From: Atopsyche davidsoni
Lineage: Eukaryota > Arthropoda > Insecta > Trichoptera > Hydrobiosidae
Direction: 5' to 3'
DNA length: 64,000 nt
Assembly (NCBI GenBank): GCA_022113835.1
Contig: JAILWY010000015.1
Span: forward strand, 7,230,501-7,294,500
The notes below the pieces were generated by a model that was given only the letters and a program-made list of their open reading frames with translations, did no database searches and was not told where the DNA came from. Of this stretch, positions 10,986 to 24,200 are shown one piece after another; the first letter of the stretch is position 1; each line of letters begins with the position of its first letter. Position numbers and translations under genes: made by a program.

Positions 10986-13900
10986 CTCCAAGAAAACATT
11001 TGTGATAAACTCGTTGGTTGATTCTGAATTTTCCGGCGTATCAGCCATCTGATTGAGCTTCTGAGAATATAATGCTGCAACCTCCCCAATGTGTGAAGAA
11101 AGCACTACGGTCAACCTGAAATTAACAATTAATTCTTATAAAGTAGCGTATAAAGTTTTTAATATGACAGCACCCGATCTAAAAACAGAGAGTACTGACT
11201 GTGTGAGACCATCGGCCTCATCAGCCGTCGATCGCCTCTCTCTGATGGCCAATAATGCTGTGGCTCTCTGCAGTAGCTGTACGGATAGCGCCGAACTTTG
11301 CGCCAGGCTGGCGACAGCACTCTGGGCTATGGTTTCAGCACTGGGAGACGTTTCCGGGGAGTCGGCCTCGGGAGAAACTTCTGCGGAAGTTTCCTTGAGA
11401 GTATCTTCCCAGCATCTAAAAAATGTGAATTAATCCATTAATAAAAAATAAAAAAAAATTGTCATTCGAGATGATTTTAAAAGAATGTGTGCTTAAGGGT
11501 GGCGGTTTGTGTAGAGGTGCAATTGATTAGACACTCACTTTACAATTGGATTGAAGATTAACTGAATTTCCATGTCCTTGGTAGCCTCCACAAGTTTATT
11601 TCTGAACGTCTCTGGATTGTGCTTTTCTTCAGAAGTGCTCATATTGTCTTCATCCTCTTCATCTACGTCGGGTAGTTCGCATATGTCTGAAACAAAAATA
11701 AATGTAGCAGGTGGATTCCTACAGGACACGATTATATTATGTAGTATTGTAAGAATACCTTTGACTTGGTTGAGTGTTTCTCTCAGTTCGGTCAGCTCCT
11801 TTCCTTGTGCATTCATTAACAGAGATTGTATCTTCATATCACATTGCTTAGACAACATTTCCAAGGCTTCCAAGTGTACAAGACCTGCAACAAATGAATT
11901 AATTTTATAAATATCTCCTCAAGTGGTTTCTCTGAAGTCCAGGGTACTAAATAAATTAATGGTACAATTAAAGATTTTACCTTGTCCATCTATTTTAGCA
12001 GCACTATTCTCTTGCTCTATTATCCATTTTTCAGTGTTATTAAATAATTTAAAAAATTAAATGTTTTGTGTTACCTTGGTAGTCATCAAAGAGTGCTTCA
12101 AAGCGCGGAGGTCTCTTCTTAGTAGCCTGCTCTCCTGGAAGTGAACTCGGAGGCAAATCACGGTCCCTTGCCTCCCTGAGCAAGGTTGATAAACGCACTC
12201 GCTGACCTTCCTCCTCGCCCTGCAGCACTCGCATGGTCCGCTTTCCAATCTCCTCCAGTGTATCCAAGCCGCCCGTCACTACTGCAGTACCTGACAATTA
12301 AAATTTATGTTATAATATCAAAACAAAATAATTTTGATTATTATAAAATCAAGGATTCAACATTTTTACATGCTCACATTATCTTGAAAAATATCAAAAT
12401 GAGGACAGAAATTCTGTTAGACTTTAATAGGCTATTTAATAGGTTAGACAAATAAATTAAAAACCATAGACTTAACATTCATAATACATAACAAACGATG
12501 GAAAAATAAAGTTTTACTACTTTTGATAATTATTTTTTGTTTGAATGCCAGTTGACAGCTCAAATTCCAATTAAACTAAAAGTTGCCTGTCTAGAACAGC
12601 CTGTAAGTTTTATAAATTGATTAAACAATAACCTGTGGTTTCAACCAGTTTGGTTACACTCGATACTAATTTTCCAAATTTGAAGACCCCCGTAGTATCT
12701 TCAGCTCCCTCCCTTCCTTCAGCACTGGGAGATAGCTCGTCCTGTATATTCTTTCCATCCTGTTCCTTCATGTCGCCTGCACCGTCAGTTTTGTTCGGAA
12801 TCTCCGATTTTTGTTTCACAAGTTCAGCTTCAGATTCTCTTTTTTCTCTCGAGGCTTTCTGCAATCGAACCAGCTCTTCAGGGTCTGGTGCACCCATACC
12901 GGATTCGATAACGCTGGAGACAGTTGTGAAACCCTAGAATAAGATTAAAGAAAATTATTGCTTTGGTCACTTTCCTTCTCATTATGTGAAATATTTGATC
13001 ACTATTAATTCTACAAAAAAGGTTATATTCATTATATGAATATATTTAAATACAAAGCCCTATCTCAGATCATATTGTGAAGTTTTTCTTTTATACATTA
13101 ATATTATTTGGAACATTGAATTACTTGCCGAGGTCATTTGATAACACTAGTAAAGTGAATCACAATGTATTTTATTAATAAAAATTTAAATACTTACACA
13201 CTACATAATTTATATTTTTACTATAAGGTAAAGATATGAACAATTAATCTAAATACCTTTACATAAATCAAAGTACAATTTTTATTTAAATTATCAATAG
13301 CATAATATATATTTCATAGTAATTGATTTTGTAGTAAGATTACTATTAACTCCCAATTTCTAATTATAATATGAGCAGTATAAGATTCAATCACCTGAGA
13401 TACGTGGGAAGTAAGTTGTGAGACACCCGAAGTAAGCAAACTGGCACCCCAGCCACCCCAGCCACCCCAACCCCCCTTAGCCTCCCCTCCAGCATCTCCT
13501 AGTGAGCTCAAGCGATCCGCGATGGCAGTATATTCACGCTCTGAAGGTTCCACACTGGCTGATTCTTCCTGAAAGTTAGAGATAAATAAGCATTATAATA
13601 AGTTTCAGAAATATCTACATCAAAATAAATACATTTACTGCTACAAAGATTCAAGCCTTGGACTAGCAGCTAAACTAATAATCTAATAAATAGGCATGTT
13701 GACACAGGCATGATCCAATGAAAAAATTAAAAAAATCTTTTCCAAACATAGAAAGGTGTATGGGTAAACCATATATCTGAAAGATGAAGTTGATGGTACG
13801 AAAGATGATAGAGTAGGGATCAAAAGATGCAATGTTATTAAAAATGTGCTAAAATAGGGTGCGGGCGGTTCATAAAGGCAGAAATATTTATGTTATTTTA

Positions 13901-14628
13901 CATAATAATTAGTTGTTGGGTTTTATGCCATGATTCTTTTTTAAAGTTTCTAAAGAAACTGAAATTTCAGATCCCTATCAGAAACTTCTTACGAAAAGTC
14001 TTACTTGTGTTTTCTTTGTAGGCACAATACCCGGTTCATCATCATCATCTCCCCAATCGTCAAAATTATCCCCCCAACCATCATCCTCCCGACTTTGGGT
14101 GACCTCAGGTGCTTTAAATTTGATTTCTTTAGGCTGTGGAGTAGGTTGAATAGTTGCGTCATCTGTATTGTCATCCTCAACATCAAAATCATTCCAATTA
14201 TCATCATCATCCATCGGAGCTTTTTCTTGTGGTATGTCTTTAGCTATTTCTGCAGGTACGTTTGTAATTTGTTCTTCATTTACTTTAACTCCAAGCTTCA
14301 TTGTTTGTTTTGGTTTGCGTTCAACGGGCTGTCGTTTGGGTCTCTCTTTCTTCTTTTTCTCTGGTATTTCAATATTCTTTGCACTTATGGTGGGTTCGGT
14401 GACGACAGAATCTTTTTTCATTTCACTTTCTTCCTGTTCGTTTTCGCGTGAATCTTCAGATTGTGATAAAGAGTCATTTTTCGGAACTGATGTTGACATG
14501 ACAGATGAAACCACAGCAGTATCTTTTGATTTTGATTTGAGATTTGCTTTTGATAAGGTCTTCTTTGGCGTTGATTCCAGAAATTCTTCATCTGCACTCT
14601 CAAAGGCTTCACTATCGGAGGTTGTCAT
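10986..14628 (-). CDS. FAM114A (NOXP20) family protein
   Basis: Eight exons join in frame on the minus strand: 14628-14005 (ATG at 14628), 13568-13395, 12933-12633, 12290-12075, 11884-11759, 11686-11539, 11415-11200 and 11115-10986, giving 645 residues before the C-terminus. Exon 1 is an acidic, Ser/Lys-rich disordered region ending in the Asp/Trp stretch DDWGDDDDEPG. Exon 2 carries the family hallmark GGWGGWGGWGASLL followed by an amphipathic segment. Exon 3 has GFTTVSSVIESGMGAPDPEE, and exon 4 has TAVVTGGLDTLEEIGKRTM, both characteristic of FAM114A proteins. Later exons are helical, rich in Leu/Glu/Ala. Vertebrate relatives are reported at Golgi membranes and as Rab2-binding proteins; that function is carried over from the family. 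After GTT TTC TTG GAG the frame either stops four codons on (read-through) or splices to a 3' exon that I cannot fix. Confidence 0.92.
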
Positions 14629-17600
14629 TGTCGTTTTTTTTAAATAAATACCTCTTTAATTGAAATAAACACGAGATTGACGATGATAAAGTACGTGTCA
14701 AACAGAAGAAAAACACATTGTCAAAAATGTTACCAGTAGACAAAATAAACATGGGCTACTAAATAAATATTTTTTAAGCAAAAATAAATTCTTAATTAAA
14801 AGTATTATAAATAATATAGCTACTTTTTACATATTACTAACATTATTTTTTTATAATTTTGTGCATATTATTTGTATAAATTGATCGTAAAACGAAATTA
14901 AAAATCGGATTGTTAAAACAGTTGTAAAAAGATTTCGACAAAATATCAACTTGTTCTGATCTCATCGATGAGATTCTCCTCGCGAAAAATTACGTCCAAT
15001 CAGATAATATATTTTTTACAGTATTAGCAAAGTTTGATTTTTTTTGTACAACGGAATTTTTTTCATAAGGTTTTATTTTTGACAGCATAAATAATACGTC
15101 AATAAATAAATACATATTTTTTATAATAATTGCTTTGTCCAGTCCCGAGACTTAAACGTCGAAAACTTAAAAGATTAATAGTAAAAAAAATCCAAGTTCT
15201 GCGGTTACAATACGGTGTGTGGCTGTTTCCTGATCCTGGCGCAGGTTGTGGGGCTTACAACATGTGGCTTAGGTGGTAGCGTACGTGGGTCGTTATTGAG
15301 TTTGTGGATGGAAAAATATGTGTAAAAAAAAAAACCATTAATTGCTTGAGTTGAAGAATAAGCTAAACAAATAACAAGGATAAATATGTATTTTACACGG
15401 ATAGAACAAAACAGTCCTGCTGGTGTAAAATGAACGACTCTTGAAACGATTACACACGACCAATTCAATCTGAATAAATTTACATTCGAAAATGTCCCAA
15501 AAAGGCAAATGTAATCATGACTGAACTAGAAATTTGCCTTCTAGAGAATTCGTTGTTTTTTTTTTCCGTGAGATTAGTATCTCCTGCAAACTTATCATTT
15601 CAAAGACTGATTTAAATTTTTGATTTATGATGGCTGTCTCCTCCGTCGCTACCGTTTATATTAACATACATAATAAAAGGGTATTTTTTACGATCGCGGC
15701 TCGGATGCTCGGATGGCTCGGTCGAGTATCGCGGCGGACGGTCTTAAATTAACAAATGGATTATTTATATTGATCAACTATGTAATTTTATATAATATAT
15801 TTTGATTTGATTATACGCACACCGCATATTCATCAAAATGAATCAAGATCTATATTAATTTGTTAATCGGAGAAGCCACTAAAAAGCGGTTGTTTTTATT
15901 CCCATAACATCGTAATAAAATACCAATAAAAAATAATTTGAAAAAAATTATAATCTAAGACATAATCAACGTGTCAGTATTTTGTTATTGTTAGCAATGT
16001 TGTACAATAGATAACATTATGCTATTTTAGCTACAAAGCTACCCTTGTAGTTAGTTATGAAATAATTCTGGTGCCTCTTTTGACCATTTCATCGAATATA
16101 TTCCTATCCTAGGCCTGTCTCATTGATTCGGCCGTACTTTTGACTTCCACTCCTGGCATAAATTCCACATCCATATAAATTTCCTCCTTCCGATGCCCCT
16201 TTTTCCTTAGAGTTTTCCATGGACAATCAGCCGTAGGTTGCTATATTTATTGTTTCGAAAAATAATTCTATAATTTTTAGTTTCCAAGATTTAATATTGA
16301 ATGCCAGGAATTGTGAACATGCTGAGGTGTTTGTGTCTGACCGCAGGCGGGCCTGAGGTTACCTGCGGCATTTTTCCGGAACCCGCGGGTCTCGCAGGGT
16401 CACGGCGACTCTGTGTGCGTGTCTGCTCGCGTGTGTGTAGTCCCCGTCCGACTTGCAGTAATGGCGCTCGGACTGAAGAATTTCAATCTGTATATAATCA
16501 CACACATAATGTATAATGCATGAGGACAGGCCCGGCGCAGATAAGCCCGGCCTGGGGCGCGACCGACAGGACGAGGCAAACACTTGACGAGACGCTGAAG
16601 AAGCGACAAGACGTCATCGGCCATTGAGCACCAGGAGCATGCTGAGGATTGAAGAGCAAAACATGCACTTTGTATATTTGCAATGTGTCCGTACAGAGGG
16701 TTGCCTCGTTCCTAACGTACAGGAACGAAGGTTCTATTAAATTACTCATAATACGTGTTCCCTGGCCGCTTCTCCGTTGCAACACAAAACGATTGAGAAA
16801 AAAGAGATTTTTTTTCAGGGCATTGAAATCTATTATAAACAGTACGCACATGCGATTCTTCTATGATATTGCAGGTAAAAAAATAATTATTAATGTTAAC
16901 CTTTTGGTAAAGCGAACTGATGAATGCAATCGACGCTCTGTCTAACGAGTAACCTAGAATTCACAGGTTTGTCCAAGCTATTTACGCATACTATTATATA
17001 TACTTTTAACTTTCAACGCATCTGCTGGGAAAGAAAGGAAATAAAATTTGAGAAATAGGCATTTTCGCATCTCAAGGTTCGGATCAAGAAAATTAGGAAA
17101 GTTTTGATAAGACAGATCACGCGAGGGTCCAATTCGCTCCTGCGAGGGAATCTCTGGAGGATACCTTCAACCACAATATTTATTTAAATGAATGCGAGAT
17201 GATGCAGTCGCGTGGGGAGGACCCGGCGATATGGGCGCTCATGTCAAGTGTCGTGTACCCCGGAGTTGCTAAATATCAGTTACCACTCTGACTGAGGGGA
17301 CCTAAAACTTGAACGATGGAGCATCCTGCAGGCCAGCATGAAAGTTCGCCCACGTCGCTCGTTATTAAACTCACGCCTGTTGAATGCGAGATGGTTTATG
17401 AGCGAATCGAATTTAATGCCAGTATTTATCACGTAGCAGTCAGTGTATTCTGCAAACATGGTTACCTCCACGCTGCTCTACCACTGAACTATCGGCCTAT
17501 CTTGTAATGGAGAAACTGTAGCAACTTTGCACCGCGAGACGGACGCGTTGTTGAGTAATCCACCACAAGTGAATTCACACGAAAAGCTGAGGAAAGGAGT

Positions 17601-20400
17601 CATAGTATCCATTTCAAATTTTACTAAAAAATAACATCGAAAATACTGAAAAAGTGTGGGTGTAATTATGTACAGCGCAGAATCCAAAAAAATAAAAATA
17701 CACTATATTTCAAAACTCATAGTAACAAACGAAATTGCTTTGGTGAGCAGTAAAATTTTATTGTTATTTATTTACTTACTTCATACATATAATGAATTCA
17801 GAATGATTAAAAGTTTTCAAGGTCCAGGAGTAATCTGTCTCGCTTCTCGGGTGACACCGTGAGTCGCGAGACACCCTGTATGGCACACGCACGAAACGTC
17901 GCACAGGTGGGTGGGTAAATGAATCTGCAAGTGATTTATGCCCGGGGCGTCACTCTACATGCCAGCGTTATTGTACACCGATATCACTTTATTACATTCT
18001 GCCGCGTTTGCATGGGAAAAAAAACGTGGGAATTTCAGGGATTTGTAAAAAAAAATATGATTGTCCATTCTGCATACTATCGATAGTAAAAATACATTTA
18101 TCTTCCCGTTCACTGCGAGATGGAGCGATAGTGAGTGCAACGCCAAAGGTGGTAAGAAGGTCTCTCTCATTGTTTACACACACGACTAGAATTGTGGGAT
18201 GTCGGTATTTGCCTTTATAAAACCATTGGTACCTGTTGTCAACAAAGAATAGGAAGAAATAAAATAGGTATTATAAAAACAGTCAGCGTGAAGAGCAGCT
18301 TTGACAGAAAAAGTTATTGTAACAATTTTTTAATCAAATAATTATAGAAATTATGACTACTCTGGAGAAGGGTAGAATTGGTAATATATATGATAATTAT
18401 TATCTAATTTGACGAGTTAATTTTCAATCACTATGAAGATTCGTCACACATTTAATGTGCAGTCAACAAATCGCTAAACGGACATCTATTCAAAGTACCC
18501 AATTCAATACCGCACAAAAACGATATAATCTGTTTAAAAAAATGCAAATTAAGTAAGTCATACCATTACCTCCCCGCTCTCCCTGTTCTATTGCTTGTGC
18601 ATGGCTGCCATTCTGTACCCTGAGCGTTTGTAAAAGGTCGGTAATAGAGCAGTGGACTTGGAATGATTGTGGAGGAATGTGCTCTGGAAGAACCTTGTCG
18701 AGGTGAGGGGCTCCTACTATTGTTTCTGCAGTCTGCTACCAAATGAGTATCAGATCTAAAAATATTATATAATAATGCTATTGGGCAGCAGCAATACGCA
18801 GACTGCGGTGTAGATGGACCCGGGGACCCACTACACTATTTCCCCCTTAGAAAACCATGAACACTGGCTCAGCATGAGTATATTCTCAGTAAAATGGTCG
18901 CAAACCTCCACTGAGGAAAGGCACCCGACGAAGAAGACATAAAAATTATAAGGAAATAATATTTCCATAAAATACGTAATTTGCTTTCGCTTTTTTTTGT
19001 TGGTTATATATAGATAGAAAAATTTTGACAGTATAAACAATAATTTTGCGAGTAAATAATAAATAATAAAAAATGACGAGTTACTAGTTTTCATTGCAAG
19101 TAAATTACATTTGTTGTTGTCGATTGTACGAAGAGAATGCGACGCCAGTCTCGGGGAGTGATAAAGTACATGTCAGATATCCCAGTTATGCCATGCACCA
19201 TGCACCGCACCATCACACCATGGCACCAGCTCCAGCACCAGCATCTCATTATGGGAGACTGCAGGCTCGCGAGTGTGGACGCGTATTCTCGCGGTGCGTT
19301 TACTACCGAGAGAACTGCATCTTCACAGACATCTCCAGGTATCTCCTATGCACGTATCTTCTATCTTTCAGTTTAGAATTTTAATGTACTTCCTAAAATG
19401 CGACGTTTCAGAAATAAAACCTGAAAGATGGAAACCGAAAAATATGGACAGCGAATATCAATTTTTTTTACAAACTAAGCAATATTAATCGTTTATTTGA
19501 TGTGTGATTTGAAAGACTAGAGAGCTGAGTACTAAGACAGTAATGATTATCTTATATGATAAAAAATATTTTTAAAGTTAAAAAACTAAATAATAAATTA
19601 AATTGAACTGATACGTGCATACAAATCCAGATTTTTTAGTGTTGTAAATATAGATAAATATAAATTAAAAATAACTTCTTTCGTGTATCTCACCTTTATC
19701 TAGCAGTATAGGGGAAAAAATATATTGGTGTCCAATAAAAAAGGTTTGTATAGGTAAATTATGATCGATAGGTCGTGAGTTTATTTTAATACATTAACAT
19801 ATTATTTAAACTATTCGAATAAGTGTCTTAATTTTAATTTTATTTGAAATCATTTACGCAATTAAAAATTTATATTATTTTAATCATAAGAATATTTGTT
19901 TTGTATCTGTGAAACGAGTGGAAGACTCTGCGTATTTTACGAGTTGGTAAATTGATGTATGTAGTTTACATATTTCAAGTTCGACATCTTTTTTTTTCTA
20001 CTCTCAAAATACTCTCTTATTATTTAATTACATAAACATTTACGAGAAAATAATATTTTACTGCGCAAGGACCAAAATTGCAGCCGGGTATCAAAAGCAC
20101 CAAATTGGTAGTTTTTACATCGGAAGAATTAAATTAATTTGGAAATTAGATGTGAATTTAATTTGCGGTATCGGGGGAACCATAATTATTCCCGGGGGAG
20201 GACGTTTTCCCCCTGACAGAGGATATTCGAGATCGACTCCCCGAGTGTCGCGGGCGAGCGCAGCAGGCGTTTCGGTATGCCGGAGGTATTCGGCCATCGA
20301 GAATGTTGCCATATCGCCATCCGTAGACTTTAGGAGAGAAAACGAGCTCCCCGTGGGTGTATCGTAATTATATCGAGAATAATAAACTCCACCACATTAT
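14629..20400. other. Spacer between divergent FAM114A and kibra genes
   Basis: The left end should hold the FAM114A promoter; a palindrome TCTCATCGATGAGA at 14960-14973, containing a DRE-like ATCGAT core, is the clearest candidate site. GC-richer blocks occur at about 15690-15740 and 16330-16640 without gene evidence. A block at 18560-18950 looks like a decayed repeat. Short open frames occur, but none shows a conserved domain and splice-site support. Confidence 0.5.
18560..18950. repeat. Possible decayed dispersed element
   Basis: GC-richer block in AT-rich spacer with internal sequence such as AACCTCCACTGAGGAAAGGC related by eye to 7730-7770. It has no intact frame, and its ends could not be defined. 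Confidence 0.3.
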
Positions 20401-21028
20401 ACGTAATGCGTTCGCCGCGCTCGGCACTTTTTTTATTTACTGCAAGTCCGCGTTATTTTGGAATGCGCTTAGTCGCTCATTGCAGACGCGATTTGGAAAG
20501 GAGTACCGGGAACGCCGCAATTGTTAAAAAAATCACAAGTAGACGGACCGTGGACGCGCGCTTCGCTCTAGATTATCATCACCTTTCGATAAATCGATCG
20601 ATACGTTTTCGCAATAAAATAATGGGTTCGGTCAGGGCGGAGTAATGAACCGGGCGGAATTCGCTGCGTCTGGTGATTTCAATAACAATAGTTAAGGGAT
20701 CGGAGGAGGAGTGGTCGCGCTCGGGGCGGCGGGGACTCGCGGCGGGCGTCGGGGCCGGCAAGGGCGGGAGGGCGCAAGGGCGGGGGCGCGGATCGGACCT
20801 CCGCCCCGCCGGTGACAATACGCTCGCATTTGCATCGGCAGAGTGTGCGATCGTGCCGGGCGATAATGTCGCCGGGAGGAGGCGGCGGCGGGCGGCGGGC
20901 GGCGGGCGGAGCGGGCGCGGGCGGCGGGCGGCCGGGCCGGCGGGCGGCGGCGGGCGCGCGCACAGTCGGCGCTACAGGGTCGCGCGCACCGGTCGCCCGA
21001 TCTCGTGCGGACTACTTTCTCTCGCCGC

Positions 21029-21168
21029 GCATTCCTCCGCCGGCCCCGCCGCGCGATTGGCCGAGCGCCGTGACGTCACGCACTATAATGAGCTATCCAA
21101 CATGGCCGTGTAGCTAGTTTCGCGTGTGCCAGTTCCTATTCGTTTTGAATGGATTTAATCAGTGAAAT
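21029..21168 (+). promoter_or_regulatory. kibra core promoter candidate
   Basis: Within 140 bp upstream of the start codon lie GCATTCC (21029-21035), a reversed CCAAT box (ATTGG 21056-21060), a consensus CRE (TGACGTCA 21071-21078), a TATA-like ACTATAATG (from 21082) and a YY1/Pho-like CATGGCCG (21101-21108). The exact start of transcription cannot be read from sequence alone. Confidence 0.55.
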
Positions 21169-21296
21169 ATGCCAAGGAGAAGAAATGGGGAGATACCCTT
21201 ACCCGACGGTTGGGATTTCGCGAGGGACTACGATGGAAAACTTTACTTTATCGACCACAACAGCAAGAAAACGACGTGGATCGACCCGAGAGACAG
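21169..21296 (+). CDS. kibra: kibra coding exon 1 (WW domain 1)
   Basis: ATG at 21169 in the context GTGAAATATGCC; it encodes [20 protein letters not shown] and the rest of WW1 through DPRD. It ends at AG with donor GTAGGT, phase 2. It lies wholly inside the CpG island. Confidence 0.96.
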
Positions 21297-24200
21297 GTAG
21301 GTTCGAGTGCGCGAGCGTGTTCACCCCGCGGGGCCCCGCGTCAAAACTCCGCATTCCGGAGACGTTTCGCGCGGTCGCGGCGGCCCGGGACCCCGCCGGG
21401 GCCCCGCGGGGCTCCGGGGGCCCGCCGGGACCCGTCCCGGGAGCGCCGGGGCCCGCGCGGACTCCGCGTTCCCGTTGTTTATGTCCAAATGTGAAAAACA
21501 AATCGCCCGCCAGCGCGGAGGTGCCGCCCTCGCTCCGGAGGCGCGCGAGTCGGGTCGGCCGATTTCCCGCGGCATTCCTCGCCCGCATTTCGGGAGCGAC
21601 GAGCGGGAACGGTCGCCTCGGCGGGGAGGGGCGCGGCGGCCCGAGCCCCGCGGCGGTGACGGGTCGGAAGTGCCCCCGTCGGGGACCCGCGGCCCGCGTT
21701 CCTCGCGAGGCCCGCGTCGCTCGGACGCCGCTCGACGGCGCGACCGACTCGCGCGCTGAACGTTCTCTCCCGGCCGACGATTTCGGGAATGCCGGCCCTC
21801 GATCGCGGTCTCCGTCGACGCGGCGAGGACGTCGAGCCCCTCGGAACGCGAGTCGGGGGAAGTCGAGAGACTTCCGAGAGTCGGACCGACGCTCGAGGCG
21901 TTCGCGGGTCGAGACGTCTCGAGACGGGCGATATCGCGGATCGAGTTTCGGCAGGCGCGCCCGTCGGCGGAGAGCCCTCCGCGGGTCGGGACGCGCGGCC
22001 CCCCCGACCGATTCGTTTCGGGACGACCCGCTCGAGTCGTCTCCTCGCGACTCGACCTTGCCGACGTTTTCGTCGCGATAACGATCGCGGCCGGCTCCGG
22101 CGAGGCCGGGACGATCCCGGGTCGCGGGCGAGCGGGTCCGTCGATCGCGAATCTCCGAGTCGATATTCCGCATTCCCCCAGGGCGGGGAGCGGCGGAATC
22201 GATTTTCCGAAAATCGCGAGCGCTCGACCTTGACATCTCCTCCGCCGTTCCGCGGGCGTAAATATTACCGTACCGCATTCCAGGACTGAAATATTTCCCG
22301 GCGCGCTCGCCTCCCCGGAGCGACTCCGACGGAAACCGTCCGGCGCCCGATTCGTTTTTTTCAGGAGTCGAACGCTCTCTTTGGGACCCTTCGGGTCCGT
22401 GGTTGCCGATTTGACGACCTCCTCGGCCCTCCGACTCTCGTCTGTCGCGGATCGCCGGCGCTCGCGATCGTTATCCTTGCGCAAATGCCGCAGCGCGATT
22501 TCTCGTCGATATCCTTTCGACACGCTCAAATTCCAAAATGTGTGAAATACTTTCTAAAAAAGCGCCACCCACCGCATTTTGACGTCAAGACGAGCGACTT
22601 TTTTTGCACAAAATGCTCCTTGCAATTAAAACATGATAAATAGCCTCAAATTAATAGTAGCCGAATGAGAAAACGCTCCGCCTCAGTAGTAGTCCGCGGT
22701 GCCGATATTGGCACTCCGCGATTTTTTTCGCAGCAGAAAATTCATTCAAAAATAGTTTGGGGCTATGATTGCGCTGGCTTTTTATTAGCATCCGAAGGCA
22801 TTTTGAAATGCGGGTCTTGTTGCGCCCCTCGCAGAGCGTCCTCGGCGGCGGTGGCGGTGGCGGTAGAAGCAGCCGGGAATGCGGGCGGCCTGGCCGACCC
22901 GAAGCACCTGTTGAGCGCCGCCCTCCGCTCCCCGGCTCATCGTCGTCCGCAGCATATTTTTTGTGCATTCTTAGAATTCCTATGATGTTTTGACTAAGCA
23001 TTTTTCTGCTTCAGTAGTATTACATAATCACAGCATTTCATTGTAATTATACGTTTGAGCGTAGTATTTTTTAAAACACGATTTTTCTTCATATTCCCCG
23101 CGAGCGGGGCACGATCTGAGGCTGTATTTTGAGAAAAGGGAAGTTGAGTAACATTGCATTGCTATCCCCGTTATCTTCAAATAGTATCGATAAAATATCG
23201 CCACTACCCTTGCCGGTCGAGTTGTTGACACCGACCCGAGCCCCGCAAGGAGTCGGCGTGCTTAAAATTTTCTCAAAAACGATTTAATTTGTTGCGAGTG
23301 CTAATTGTGTTTGTGTCGCAATTTGAGCGAAATATCGGCGGGGGCATTGCCGGCGAGTGGTGGTGAGCCGCGCGTACGCGATCCAAAGCTCGGATAGTGG
23401 TTATGAATTAGTCTTGTTCACGTGATGGCATTCAGCTGTTGAAACTCGGCCCGGCCGCCGTGCCCACATACAATTTGCAATAAAAATTACTAGTCCGATA
23501 TGTAGTGACGTGAGAATATGTTTTGAATGCGTCAAGCTATACCCGGATTCTACGCAAATTCCTTACCAATGCACATGTTTTTGCCGATGTTTGTACACGA
23601 GGCGTAGATTTTTTTTTACAACTCGCTACGTGTTGTTTAGTATCACTTTTTTTGGAATGCATATTATTATTTTTTTTTTTTTTAAATATAATTTTATCTA
23701 GCGTGCTTATTTTTTATACGAATGCATATATAAACAATAAATAATAACACCTAGTGACATTTGAATTTATGTGTATACATTTTTTTTAAATTTAAAAACA
23801 ACACCAAATAATCCCATAAAGGCATCTCGAAACTTTCAATCTGTCGATGCCTTTTTAGGGCGATAGAGCTGCAACCGATAGTGATAAAATAGTATTCTAT
23901 ATAAAATGTGTAGGTTTAATTGACTCCTCAAATTTTATTCTACATTATATATACGTTCAAACCGAGTACCGTGCCCAGAGGGTTAGATGAAAGTGTGGGC
24001 AAAATGAGCCTTGTTTGGCTATCACTTATAAAAATTAAATTCTCCATTAAGCCGCTTCGTGTTGAAATCTAGTTAAGTTCTCAACAGGCATCTTAATAAT
24101 ACAATACAAGCCATCCAAATAATATTAGATATAACATACCTTTCTTACTACCGGACATACTTTTAAATTTATAAAATCCGGCAAGTATACCCAAAACACT

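Larger units (their letters stand above)
20401..22560. promoter_or_regulatory. CpG-rich island around the kibra start
   Basis: A sharp shift from AT-rich DNA to very GC- and CpG-rich DNA begins near 20640 and lasts to about 22540, with CGG/GGC tracts at 20875-20960. It covers the promoter, exon 1 and the first 1.2 kb of intron 1. It contains eight of the GCATTCC/GGAATGC heptamers counting the edge (20460, 21029, 21351, 21572, 21786, 22170, 22275; 22876 just outside), and is the densest cluster in the window. Long open frames here on both strands come from lack of AT-rich stop codons and are not genes. Confidence 0.8.
20460..23660. promoter_or_regulatory. TEAD/Scalloped-type motif cluster 1 (promoter and start of intron 1)
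   Basis: Nine exact GCATTCC/GGAATGC heptamers start at 20460, 21029, 21351, 21572, 21786, 22170, 22275, 22876 and 23654. CATTCC is the core element (M-CAT) bound by TEAD/Scalloped; (A/G)CATTCC is the usual extended form. At 22165-22176 a half-match, ATATTCC, is directly followed by GCATTCC. Binding is inferred from motif only. Confidence 0.6.

Noticed and set aside
14005..14647. Plus-strand open frames of about 150 codons opposite FAM114A exon 1.
   Set aside because: Shadow of the real acidic, Asp/Glu/Ser-rich exon on the other strand, which gives Ser/Phe-rich antisense frames.
19094..19384. His/Pro/Ala-rich frame (MHHAPHHHTMAPAPAPASHY) in the spacer upstream of kibra.
   Set aside because: The His/Ala/Pro run comes from a CACCAG/CATCAC-type simple repeat; no conserved flanking sequence.
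21199..22529. Very long overlapping open frames (up to about 400 codons) on both strands of the CpG island, rich in Arg, Gly, Pro and Ser.
   Set aside because: They exist because AT-rich stop codons are rare in this GC-rich DNA; composition is the same in all frames and no domain is recognisable. The real coding part here is the 128-bp kibra exon 1.
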